From GCA-002784865 sp035646815 (GTDB taxonomy: Bacteria; Patescibacteriota; Microgenomatia; Levybacterales; UBA12049), in the NCBI GenBank assembly GCA_035646815.1, contig DASRON010000005.1, positions 1 to 20,042 of the forward strand: DNA of 20,042 nt, in the 5' to 3' direction. Shown piece by piece: positions 1 to 9,531 of this stretch. The translations under genes were made by a program, and so were the position numbers. Position 1 is the first letter of the stretch. Every line of letters starts with the position of its first letter. Under the pieces are notes generated by a model. That model had not been told where the DNA came from. It did no database searches and worked only from the letters and a program-made list of their open reading frames with translations.

Positions 1-879
1 CAGTTAAGCTATTCAAGAAAAGATAAAATTTTAAATTACGTTAAAGATAAAACAGTAGTATTTTTTGTCTTAGATGATCTTTTAAATATAAAAAGGGGAG
101 AGATTCACAATTTAGTAGAAAATGAGCAGGATTTTAGGAAAATTGTATATAGTATCTGTGAGGCAAGATATGGGGGAATTGGTGCAAAAGTTAGGACTGC
201 AATTATAAGAAGTATCATTTTTCTGTTTTTTACAAAAGCTTTTTTTGCTTTAGCTATTGAGGGTACATTTGAAAACATTTTTTACGGAGGAATAATTTGG
301 ACATCTACTTTAACAAATATTTTTTTCCCACCATTTCTAATGGCTACAGCAGGCATGTTTATAAGAACTCCTGATATTGATAATTCAAAAAGGATTTTTA
401 ACTATGTTTCTTCAATGCTTACAGATGCAAATCCAAAGTTTAATAATCAACTCACTGTTAAAACAAAACCTGACAAGTTAAAGCCTTTGCTAAATTCAAT
501 TTTTAGCATTTTATGGATTTTTACTTTTGTTTTGGGTTTTGGATTAATCTTCTTATTTCTCAAAAAACTTTCCTTTAATCCTTTCAGCATGATTGTTTTT
601 GTCTTCTTTTTGGCTATTGTTTCCTTTTTGTCATATAGGATTAATCAACTTGCCCATATTTATTCAATTGAACCAAGGAAAAATATTCTTACACCAATTG
701 CAGATTTTCTTTTCATTCCTTTTATAGCAGTTGGGAGAAGACTTACTGATGGGATTTCACAAATTAATGTTTTTCTCTTTATCTTAGACTTTATAATAGA
801 AGCACCTTTTAAAGGATTATTTAGTTTTTTTGAACAATGGTTTTTATTCCTTCAAACAAAGAGGGAAGAGTTAGAATAG
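1..879 (+). CDS. Multispanning membrane protein, 5'-truncated by the window
   Basis: The reading frame is open from the first base of the window to the stop at 877-879, so this is the C-terminal 292 residues of a longer protein; the first internal ATG (340) is not the likely start. Hydrophobic segments in fragment numbering lie at about 69-87, 98-118, 167-187, 196-212, 229-245 and 253-270, separated by short basic or polar loops (for example around 150-163 and 223-228), so it is an integral membrane protein with about six spans in this part. The N-terminal 65 residues are soluble and charged. I see no catalytic motif and do not recognise the family. It ends 69 nt before the trxA start, but trxA has its own promoter, so co-transcription is not needed. 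Coding is certain; function is unknown. Confidence 0.8.
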   Translation, partial: QLSYSRKDKILNYVKDKTVVFFVLDDLLNIKRGEIHNLVENEQDFRKIVYSICEARYGGIGAKVRTAIIRSIIFLFFTKAFFALAIEGTFENIFYGGIIWTSTLTNIFFPPFLMATAGMFIRTPDIDNSKRIFNYVSSMLTDANPKFNNQLTVKTKPDKLKPLLNSIFSILWIFTFVLGFGLIFLFLKKLSFNPFSMIVFVFFLAIVSFLSYRINQLAHIYSIEPRKNILTPIADFLFIPFIAVGRRLTDGISQINVFLFILDFIIEAPFKGLFSFFEQWFLFLQTKREELE

Positions 880-903
880 AAAGTAAATAAATCAATTAAT
901 TTA

Positions 904-932
904 TTGACAGAGATTAAACCCTCTGTTATTTT
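904..932 (+). promoter_or_regulatory. Sigma70-type promoter of trxA
   Basis: TTGACA at 904-909, a 17-nt spacer and TATTTT at 927-932. A start near 939 would leave a leader of about 10 nt holding the Shine-Dalgarno. The same TTG could be misread as an upstream start codon for trxA; its role as a -35 box explains it better. Confidence 0.6.
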
Positions 933-948
933 AGACAAGGAGGTGAAT

Positions 949-1275
949 ATGGCAGATATTAAATTAACAGATCAAAATTTTGAAGAAGAAGTACTAAAAG
1001 CAAAAACTCCTGTTTTAGTGGATTTCTGGGCAGAATGGTGCATGCCATGTCGAGTAATTGCTCCTGTAATAGAAGAGCTTGCTAAGGAATATGAAGGAAA
1101 AGTAAAAGTTGGCAAATTAAACGTTGATGAAAACGGAAACACTGCTCAATCTTTTGGCATAATGAGTATTCCAAGTATCTATATCTTCAAAGATGGAAAA
1201 CCAGTTAAAACTATGGTTGGAGCGCAAAGTAAAGATAATTTTAAAAAAGCAATAGACGAAGTGCTTGCTTCATAA
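949..1275 (+). CDS. trxA: Thioredoxin
   Basis: Thioredoxin of 108 residues, the usual length of the family: a small cytoplasmic dithiol protein that reduces protein disulfides and is recycled by thioredoxin reductase, encoded next door. The active site is WCMPC (Trp30, Cys31, Cys34), with methionine in place of the usual glycine of CGPC. The VDFWAEWC strand, the buried Asp25 of that strand, and the cis-proline loop SIPS (Pro75) are all present, followed by FKDGK and a final amphipathic helix. The start at 949 is set by a strong Shine-Dalgarno, AAGGAGGTG at 937-945. An in-frame TTG at 904 would add 15 residues but coincides with the -35 box. Gene order trxA-trxB supports a joint redox function. 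Confidence 0.95.
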   Translation: MADIKLTDQNFEEEVLKAKTPVLVDFWAEWCMPCRVIAPVIEELAKEYEGKVKVGKLNVDENGNTAQSFGIMSIPSIYIFKDGKPVKTMVGAQSKDNFKKAIDEVLAS

Positions 1276-1291
1276 ATTTTACTTTTAAAAA

Positions 1292-1340
1292 TTAATACTG
1301 CCAATGTTTTCAAATAAATATTGAGGCTTGGCAGTATTAA
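1292..1340. repeat. 13-bp perfect inverted repeat before trxB
   Basis: TTAATACTGCCAA at 1292-1304 is the exact reverse complement of TTGGCAGTATTAA at 1328-1340, with a 23-nt loop. It lies between the trxA stop and the trxB ATG at 1349. No T-run follows the right arm, so it is a poor intrinsic terminator. The right arm contains TATTAA (1335-1340), 8 nt before the trxB ATG, which could be a -10 box. It may be an operator or an mRNA structure controlling trxB or stabilising the trxA 3' end. Confidence 0.7.
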
Positions 1341-1348
1341 ATAAAAAT

Positions 1349-2260
1349 ATGTACGACGTAATAATTATTGGCTCAGGACCAGCAGGACTTACTGCTGCAA
1401 TCTACACAACCCGTGCAAGTCTTAAGACACTTGTTATAGGGGGACTTAAGTGGGGAGGACAATTAATGCTTACAACAGAAGTAGAAAATTTTCCTGGATT
1501 TCCCCAAGGAATTATGGGGCCTGATTTAATGAGTAATATGCGAAAACAGGCAGAAAGATTTGGTGCAGAAATTATTGAAGAAGATTTTACCTCAGGAGAT
1601 TTTACTAAAAAACCTTTTAAGATAACAGTTGGAGAAAAAACCTTTGAAGGGAAATCCGTTATTATCGCAACAGGTGCTGACACTAAATGGCTTGGAGTTT
1701 TGGGAGAATCTGAAAAAATAGGCAGAGGTGTTTCAAGCTGTGCTCCTTGTGATGCTGCATTTTTTAGAGATAAAAACGTAATTGTTGTGGGTGGAGGAGA
1801 TTCTGCTATGGAAGAAGCAATTGTTTTAACAAAATTTGCAAAAGAAGTAATAATTGTTCATAGAAGGGATAGTTTCAGAGCAAGTAAAATAATGCAAGAT
1901 AAGGTAAAGAAAAATCCTAAAATTAAATTTATTTTAAATTCAGAAATAACAAAAGTTTTAGGAGATTTAAAAGTAGAAAAAATTGAAATTAAAAATAACA
2001 AAACAGGGAAAGTAGAAGAAATGCCAATTGATGGAATATTTGTTGCTATTGGACATACTCCAAATACAGCTGTATTTAATGGAGTAGATATTGATGAAAA
2101 AGGATTTATAAAAGTATATGATCATACAAAGACTAACATAGACGGCATTTTTGTTGCAGGAGATGTACATGATTTTCACTATAAACAAGCAATCACTGCT
2201 GCAGGCTTTGGCTGTATGGCAGCTTTAGAAACAGAAAAGTGGTTAAGAGAAAAGGAATAA
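1349..2260 (+). CDS. trxB: Thioredoxin reductase (NADPH, FAD)
   Basis: A 303-residue flavoprotein, the typical length of low-molecular-weight thioredoxin reductase, which passes electrons from NADPH through FAD and a redox disulfide to thioredoxin. Visible motifs: N-terminal FAD-binding GSGPAG at 8-13; ATGA at 107-110; redox-active CAPC at 131-134 (the family more often has CATC); NADPH-binding GGGDSAMEEA from 148; HRRDSFR at 171-177, whose arginines fit NADPH rather than NADH; and the C-terminal FAD motif GIFVAGDVHD around 273-282. I place the start at ATG 1349 because MYDVIIIGSG is the usual N-terminus; an in-frame TTG at 1328 lies inside the inverted repeat. There is no Shine-Dalgarno before 1349. 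It follows trxA by 73 nt. Confidence 0.95.
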   Translation: MYDVIIIGSGPAGLTAAIYTTRASLKTLVIGGLKWGGQLMLTTEVENFPGFPQGIMGPDLMSNMRKQAERFGAEIIEEDFTSGDFTKKPFKITVGEKTFEGKSVIIATGADTKWLGVLGESEKIGRGVSSCAPCDAAFFRDKNVIVVGGGDSAMEEAIVLTKFAKEVIIVHRRDSFRASKIMQDKVKKNPKIKFILNSEITKVLGDLKVEKIEIKNNKTGKVEEMPIDGIFVAIGHTPNTAVFNGVDIDEKGFIKVYDHTKTNIDGIFVAGDVHDFHYKQAITAAGFGCMAALETEKWLREKE

Positions 2261-2287
2261 AGCTTAAAAATCTATAAAATCTCAGAT

Positions 2288-2315
2288 TTGACAACCATAA
2301 ATTTATTGATATAAT
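2288..2315 (+). promoter_or_regulatory. Consensus promoter for the 128-aa gene
   Basis: Perfect TTGACA at 2288-2293, a 16-nt spacer and perfect TATAAT at 2310-2315. Transcription would start about 2322-2323, at or next to the ATG at 2323, so the mRNA would be leaderless. Confidence 0.8.
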
Positions 2316-2322
2316 CCACAAT

Positions 2323-2709
2323 ATGAATAAGCAAGAAGCACGTCCTCTTATTCCGAGCTCTGTTCAAGAGACACTTCTAGATTCCACCAGTATGGGTTAT
2401 GCCGTTTTAGAAAAACCCCCAGCAGGAACTATAGGAGAAGTTACCCTTGTAGGAAAGCTTTCTAAAATACCTAATGCAGAATTTATTTCATGCGGAAAAA
2501 GCAATATATTTGTTTTTGACGGAAGTAGATTCGAAGGCGCAAGAGTAATAGATAATGTTTTATTAGAGGAAATACATGAAAGAGTTAATGATGCCTTAAG
2601 TAATGGTTTTGAGGTTCATGCGATTCAGGGAGAAAGAAATGGAGGATTTTTAAAAAAAGATACTTGCAGTCTTGTCCTCTTAAGATCCGTTAATCCTTCA
2701 AAAACCTAA
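2323..2709 (+). CDS. Hypothetical protein, 128 aa, leaderless
   Basis: A soluble 128-residue protein that I do not recognise. It has no signal peptide and no membrane segment. Residues about 38-70 look beta-rich and include GEVTLVGKLSK and SNIFVFDGSRFEG; residues about 75-95 look helical (LLEEIHERVNDAL); cysteines occur at about 57 and 114. The start is fixed by the promoter: the -10 box ends 7 nt before the ATG, there is no room for a Shine-Dalgarno, and no alternative in-frame start lies nearby. It sits between trxB and the rRNA promoter, with its stop at 2707-2709 and the next -35 box starting at 2713. Coding use and the promoter make a real gene likely. Nothing in the sequence ties it to redox function beyond its position. 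Confidence 0.75.
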   Translation: MNKQEARPLIPSSVQETLLDSTSMGYAVLEKPPAGTIGEVTLVGKLSKIPNAEFISCGKSNIFVFDGSRFEGARVIDNVLLEEIHERVNDALSNGFEVHAIQGERNGGFLKKDTCSLVLLRSVNPSKT

Positions 2710-2712
2710 CTA

Positions 2713-2741
2713 TTGACACCTATTTTACCCTGTGCTAAGAT
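2713..2741 (+). promoter_or_regulatory. Promoter of the tRNA-Ala/23S/5S operon
   Basis: TTGACA at 2713-2718, a 17-nt spacer and TAAGAT at 2736-2741, giving a predicted start near 2748. It begins 3 nt after the stop of the preceding gene. This is the only strong promoter between that gene and the tRNA, and indicates that the rRNA transcript starts here rather than at a 16S gene. Confidence 0.8.
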
Positions 2742-2911
2742 GATTAAACGAGTTCTGCTTTAGAGCGGAAAGTAATCGTGTTTATGAGGAAACTTTTTAA
2801 AATAGTAATTTGTACCCATTTGGGTCTTCAGTTTTCTGGTTAAAAGCGATTATTTTCTTCTGTAAATCAGTCTTGATTGACAAATCTATCTATATAGTTT
2901 GGCCTTGATTT
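2742..2911 (+). other. rRNA operon leader
   Basis: About 165 nt of untranslated leader before the tRNA. A 7-bp hairpin (TTCTGCT 2753-2759, AGCGGAA 2764-2770, loop of 4) sits just downstream of the predicted start and could act in antitermination, which is speculative. A second TTGACA at 2877-2882 lacks a -10 box at proper spacing. Confidence 0.4.
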
Positions 2912-2984
2912 GGGCCGGTAGCTTAGCTGGTAGAGCGTCGCGTTTGCATCGCGAAGGTCGAGAGTTCGAATCTCTTCCGGTCCA
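2912..2984 (+). tRNA. tRNA-Ala (UGC)
   Basis: A full cloverleaf folds. The 7-bp acceptor stem pairs GGGCCGG with CCGGTCC (one G-U pair) and has discriminator A. The D arm is GCTT/GAGC, the anticodon stem TCGCG/CGCGA with loop TTTGCAT (anticodon TGC), and the T arm GAGAG/CTCTT with TTCGAAT. The 3' CCA is not encoded, so it must be added enzymatically. Position ahead of 23S is where bacterial rRNA operons often carry tRNA-Ala(UGC) or tRNA-Ile, but here no 16S gene precedes it. Confidence 0.97.
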
Positions 2985-3011
2985 CTTTACTGAGGCTAGA
3001 AACTAAAGAGT

Positions 3012-3063
3012 TTATCTTTTGGGGCAAGCCCCCTAGTGAGAGGGGGTTATCCCGAAAAGATAA
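3012..3063 (+). other. Compound stem-loop in the tRNA-23S spacer
   Basis: TTATCTTTT (3012-3020) pairs with AAAAGATAA (3055-3063), extended across a G-G mismatch by GGG/CCC. Inside it, CCCCCT (3029-3034) pairs with AGGGGG (3041-3046) around a 6-nt loop. No T-run follows, so it is not a terminator; an RNA-processing or antitermination element is plausible. Confidence 0.65.
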
Positions 3064-3069
3064 TGATTT

Positions 3070-3098
3070 GGCTCTTTGACAAGTGAGGAGAAGAATTT
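3070..3098 (+). other. 5' strand of the 23S processing stalk
   Basis: This segment, starting GGCTC, is complementary over nearly its full length to 6395-6424, which ends in GGAGCC, with a few wobbles and bulges. The two segments enclose the 23S gene. This is the classic arrangement cut by RNase III to release pre-23S rRNA. Confidence 0.75.
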
Positions 3099-3148
3099 CC
3101 GTTTGATTTTTCAGTCTTAACGGACTGGGAATTTAACGGAATTATAAT

Positions 3149-6394
<3,246 letters not shown>

Positions 6395-6398
<4 letters not shown>

Positions 6399-6424
6399 TA
6401 TCTTCTCTTCGCTTGCAAGGAGCC
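6395..6424 (+). other. 3' strand of the 23S processing stalk
   Basis: Complementary to 3070-3098 (GGCTC pairs with GAGCC, CTTG/CAAG-like blocks pair, then AGAAG with CTTCT), closing a helix around the 23S gene for RNase III-type processing. Its first few bases overlap the estimated 23S 3' end. Confidence 0.75.
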
Positions 6425-6440
6425 AAAAGCAACTTGAAAA

Positions 6441-6573
6441 GAGAAATTTTCTGGTGATTGGAGCGATATGGTACCACCTCTTCCCATTCCGAACAGAGAA
6501 GTGAAACGTATCAGCGCTGACGATACTGGGTTTTCTGGGACAATAGGTCATCGCCAGGAGATTTCTCTTTTTA
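6441..6573 (+). terminator. 5S-enclosing stem with T-run, end of the rRNA operon
   Basis: GAGAAAT (6441-6447) pairs with ATTTCTC (6561-6567), extending the 5S terminal helix outward, and is followed directly by six T residues (6568-6573 region). The stem could serve both 5S processing and termination. Confidence 0.5.
6450..6559 (+). rRNA. rrf: 5S ribosomal RNA
   Basis: About 110 nt with 5S hallmarks: terminal helix CTGGTGAT (6451-6458) paired with ATCGCCAG (6550-6557), the CCATTCCGAACAGAGAAG loop region, and a loop E/helix IV segment ending in TGGGA. It lies about 50 nt after 23S in the usual order. Exact mature ends are uncertain by a few bases. Confidence 0.93.
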
Positions 6574-6590
6574 AGTTTTTGCATAAATGA

Positions 6591-6596
6591 TAGAAT
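6591..6596 (+). promoter_or_regulatory. Possible -10 box of the GT39-like gene
   Basis: TAGAAT, 7 nt before the ATG at 6604, predicts a leaderless mRNA as for the 128-aa gene. No convincing -35 hexamer lies at the right distance, so this is weak. Confidence 0.35.
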
Positions 6597-6603
6597 GTTT
6601 TTA

Positions 6604-8337
6604 ATGAATATAAGGGTATTTAAAGAAAACTTTCTCTTAGTTCTAATAATTCTCCTTTCTTGTTTTTTACGCTTCTTTCTTCTTGATAAAATTCCTTCTG
6701 CAATAGGAGGAGATGAGCTAATATATATAATTACAGCCAAATCTATTTTTTTAACAGGATCTGATCTTTCAGGCACTTGGAATCCATTATCAATATTCTT
6801 TTTTAATTATCCACCAGGAGAGGTTCAGGCTGAGCTTCCTTATTTTCTTTATATGCCAATCGTAGGTCTTTTTAACCTCTCTTTATTTTACGCAAGAGTG
6901 ACAAATGCCTTATTGTCTGTATTTGTGGTTTTTGCAGTTTATCTTACTACAAGGAGATTTTTTGATAAAAATACAGCTATTTTTGCCAGTCTTATTGCAG
7001 CTATAAATCCATGGTTTGTCTATATTGGCAGAACTTCCTATGAAGCAATTTCGGCAACATTATTTTATCTTCTTAGCTTTTATTTTCTTACTTCTAAGAA
7101 CAAAAAACATATTCTTTTGGCAATTCCATTTTTATTTCTTTCATTTTATGCATATATTGCTACAAAAGTATTTTTTCTTCCCTTTGTTTTTGTAACAGTA
7201 GCTTATAGCTATTTTTTTCTAAATAAGAAGAAATTTAAAAAAGAATATTTAATAGTTGTGGTTTTTGCAATTGTTTTAACTTTATTTTTTCTAATAATGC
7301 TTAAGACTAATTCCTCTTCTTCAAGAATAGGGGAAATACTAACACCTGATAATCCTTTAATAACAAGCGAAGTAGATAGTATCAGGAGATCATCAATTCA
7401 AAATCCGCTTTTAACAATTTTTGAAAATAAATATACAGTGTTTTTAAGAGTCTTGACAACTAAATTATTTAATTCATTTTCTTTTAATTACCTATTTGTT
7501 ACCGGAGATGAATTTTTTTCTGTTTGGAGACACGGTCTTTTCTATTACCTGGATGCTTTGTTTCTAATTCTAGGAGGCCTTTTTATGTTTGCAAAAGACA
7601 AAAAACTTTTTTCCTTATTTTTCCTACTTATTCTTTCTGCCAGTCTTCCTCAAATTATTTATAAAGCAACAACTGATAATTTTACGTCTCACCTTGCCTT
7701 AATTTTCCCTTTTATGATTATTTTTATTGCATATGGAATAAGCAAGACAGTGGCACTGTTTAGTAATAAAAGATATTACTTTGCGGCTTTAACAGTAATT
7801 TTACTCTTATACTTTTTTTCTTTACTTAATTTTTTAAATATTTATTTTTTTCAGCATTCCTTAAGAGGATATTTTGATTTTCCAGTAAGAACTTTATCAA
7901 GCTATGCAAGCCTTAGTAAAGAGGATGGACAAAAAATACTGGTTTATTCTCCGAGCTCAGCTGATATTTTCAAAAAATACCTTTTTTATTCAAACAGTGT
8001 TAGAAAAGATACGATTCTTAAGCTTAGAGAAAATATAAATAAACAAGAGAATAGCTTTAATAATATTAAATTTTTATCTTGCAATGAAACAATTAACCCT
8101 TTGAAAATTAAGGAAGTTATAATTTATGATAAAGAATGCGCTCCTCTTAAAAAAGATTATAAAAAAATTATTATTCCTCGTCTTGATGATGGAGGAGAAA
8201 CATATGGGATATATAATGATCAAATTTGTTCAGAATTTAAATTAAAAAGATATCCTTCAAGATTGAAACTATCTGATTTTAGCTTTAAAAATCTGAGTAT
8301 TAAAAACTTTTGTGAAACTTTTATTACTTCTTTTTAA
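6604..8337 (+). CDS. GT39/PMT-like membrane glycosyltransferase
   Basis: A 577-residue integral membrane protein with about 11-13 hydrophobic segments over the first ~420 residues and a soluble C-terminal domain of ~150 residues. The N-terminus (one span, then LRFFLLDKIPSAIGGDE with the acidic pair Asp37-Glu38 in the first outer loop) is the arrangement of GT-C enzymes of the PMT/ArnT (GT39) group, where that acidic residue is catalytic; they move sugars from a lipid-phosphate carrier to protein or lipid on the outer face of the membrane. Later, NPWFVYIGRTSYEAISATLF matches the typical family segment after span 3-4. Donor and acceptor cannot be told. I prefer ATG 6604 to ATG 6595, because the latter lies inside a possible -10 box. 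It follows the rRNA operon but is probably transcribed separately. Confidence 0.75.
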   Translation: MNIRVFKENFLLVLIILLSCFLRFFLLDKIPSAIGGDELIYIITAKSIFLTGSDLSGTWNPLSIFFFNYPPGEVQAELPYFLYMPIVGLFNLSLFYARVTNALLSVFVVFAVYLTTRRFFDKNTAIFASLIAAINPWFVYIGRTSYEAISATLFYLLSFYFLTSKNKKHILLAIPFLFLSFYAYIATKVFFLPFVFVTVAYSYFFLNKKKFKKEYLIVVVFAIVLTLFFLIMLKTNSSSSRIGEILTPDNPLITSEVDSIRRSSIQNPLLTIFENKYTVFLRVLTTKLFNSFSFNYLFVTGDEFFSVWRHGLFYYLDALFLILGGLFMFAKDKKLFSLFFLLILSASLPQIIYKATTDNFTSHLALIFPFMIIFIAYGISKTVALFSNKRYYFAALTVILLLYFFSLLNFLNIYFFQHSLRGYFDFPVRTLSSYASLSKEDGQKILVYSPSSADIFKKYLFYSNSVRKDTILKLRENINKQENSFNNIKFLSCNETINPLKIKEVIIYDKECAPLKKDYKKIIIPRLDDGGETYGIYNDQICSEFKLKRYPSRLKLSDFSFKNLSIKNFCETFITSF

Positions 8338-8347
8338 GATAAAATCC

Positions 8348-8376
8348 TTGATATAAGATGCGTTTAAGTGTATACT
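8348..8376 (+). promoter_or_regulatory. Promoter of the S1 gene
   Basis: TTGATA at 8348-8353, a 17-nt spacer and TATACT at 8371-8376 predict a start near 8383. The short leader contains GAGAAAGG (8391-8398), a reasonable Shine-Dalgarno. Confidence 0.75.
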
Positions 8377-8409
8377 TAGCTAATCTTTTAGAGAAAGGTA
8401 ATTTAATGA

Positions 8410-9501
8410 GTGTTAGATCAAAAATTAAATAATTCTTCGAAAAAAACTTCAAAGGCAACTTCAATGGCTGACCTTATGAAGTTAGTTAAATCAGATTTTG
8501 TTTCCCCTAAAAAAGGAGAAAGTTTGGAAGGAACAATTACTAAACTTACTTCTCGTGAAGTACTAGTTGATATTGGTGCAAAAACCGAAAGTGTTGTTCT
8601 GGAAAAAGATAAAAGACTTTTAAGAAATATTTTAAATACCCTTAAAATAGGGGATAAAGTAACAGTATCAGTTCTTAATCCCGAATCTGAATTTGGTAAT
8701 CCAGTAGTTTCTCTTAGAAGATTTATGGATGATCGAATTTGGGTAAAATTAAAAGATTTTTTAAAGGATAAAAAAATTCTTAAAGGAGAAATTACTGAAA
8801 CAACAAGAGGAGGCTTTATTGTTCTTGCAGACAATATTTCAGGATTTTTACCTAATTCTCAAACATCATTTTTACAAACAGGTCAAAATCCAATTGGTAA
8901 AAAAATAGAGATAAATGTTTTAGAGTTAAATAGAGATCAACATAAAATAATATTTTCTCAGAAAGCAAGTCAATCTCTTGATTTTGAAAAAGAAATTGTT
9001 GATATAAAGCCTGAACAAAAAATTACATCAACAATATCAAATATTGCACCGTTTGGGGTGTTTGTAACTTTGCAGGGAAAGACAAATTTGATTGAAGGGC
9101 TTATTCATATCTCAGAAATATCATGGAATAGGCTTACAGAAATCCCAAGTGAATATAAACCTGAAGACAAGCTTGAAGCTATGGTAGTTGGTTTTGATAA
9201 AAAAGCAGCAAGAGTAAATCTCTCACTTAAAAGACTTACTTCTGATCCGTTTGAAAGAGAGCTTGAAAAATTTGAGCAAGATAAAAAAATTACCGCTTCT
9301 GTTTCAAAAGTGACTTTAGCAGGAGTAGTATTTGATCTTGGTAATGGAATAGAGGGAATTGTTAAAAAAGATAAAATTCCTCCTAAAACTACATTTGTTG
9401 AAGGACAAACAGTTTCACTTATTGTCTTAAGCGTTGATAAGAAAAAACATAGAGTAACATTAGTTCCTGTCTTAAAAGAAAAGCCTATTGGATATAGATA
9501 A
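8410..9501 (+). CDS. rpsA: 30S ribosomal protein S1-like, four S1 domains
   Basis: A 363-residue protein (with the GTG start) built of four S1/OB-fold RNA-binding domains at about 37-105, 122-187, 204-276 and 290-355. Each shows the S1 pattern, for example EGTITKLTSREVLVDIGAK in the first and NIAPFGVFVTL with GLIHISEIS in the third, the best conserved. S1 helps the 30S subunit bind mRNA; E. coli S1 has six domains, and shorter forms are common elsewhere. The start is unsettled: GTG 8410 lies 11 nt after the GAGAAAGG Shine-Dalgarno; ATG 8406 has better spacing but stops after 8 codons in another frame; in-frame ATG 8464 has AAAGG 8 nt upstream and would remove a lysine/serine-rich N-terminus of 18 residues. 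The stop codon overlaps a small hairpin (9500-9516). Confidence 0.88.
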   Translation: MLDQKLNNSSKKTSKATSMADLMKLVKSDFVSPKKGESLEGTITKLTSREVLVDIGAKTESVVLEKDKRLLRNILNTLKIGDKVTVSVLNPESEFGNPVVSLRRFMDDRIWVKLKDFLKDKKILKGEITETTRGGFIVLADNISGFLPNSQTSFLQTGQNPIGKKIEINVLELNRDQHKIIFSQKASQSLDFEKEIVDIKPEQKITSTISNIAPFGVFVTLQGKTNLIEGLIHISEISWNRLTEIPSEYKPEDKLEAMVVGFDKKAARVNLSLKRLTSDPFERELEKFEQDKKITASVSKVTLAGVVFDLGNGIEGIVKKDKIPPKTTFVEGQTVSLIVLSVDKKKHRVTLVPVLKEKPIGYR

Positions 9502-9531
9502 TTACTTTTAGTAATTTACAATTATTCATTT

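Noticed and set aside
904..948. Upstream TTG start extending thioredoxin by 15 residues
   Set aside because: The TTG is the first part of a consensus -35 box, the extension is unlike thioredoxin N-termini, and ATG 949 has an excellent Shine-Dalgarno.
2259..2289. Terminator after trxB (AAATCT/AGATTT)
   Set aside because: The 6-bp AT-rich stem is weak, lacks a T-run and overlaps the next gene's -35 box.
2877..2900. Second promoter just before tRNA-Ala (TTGACA with TATATA)
   Set aside because: The spacing between the hexamers is only 8-10 nt, too short for a sigma70 promoter.
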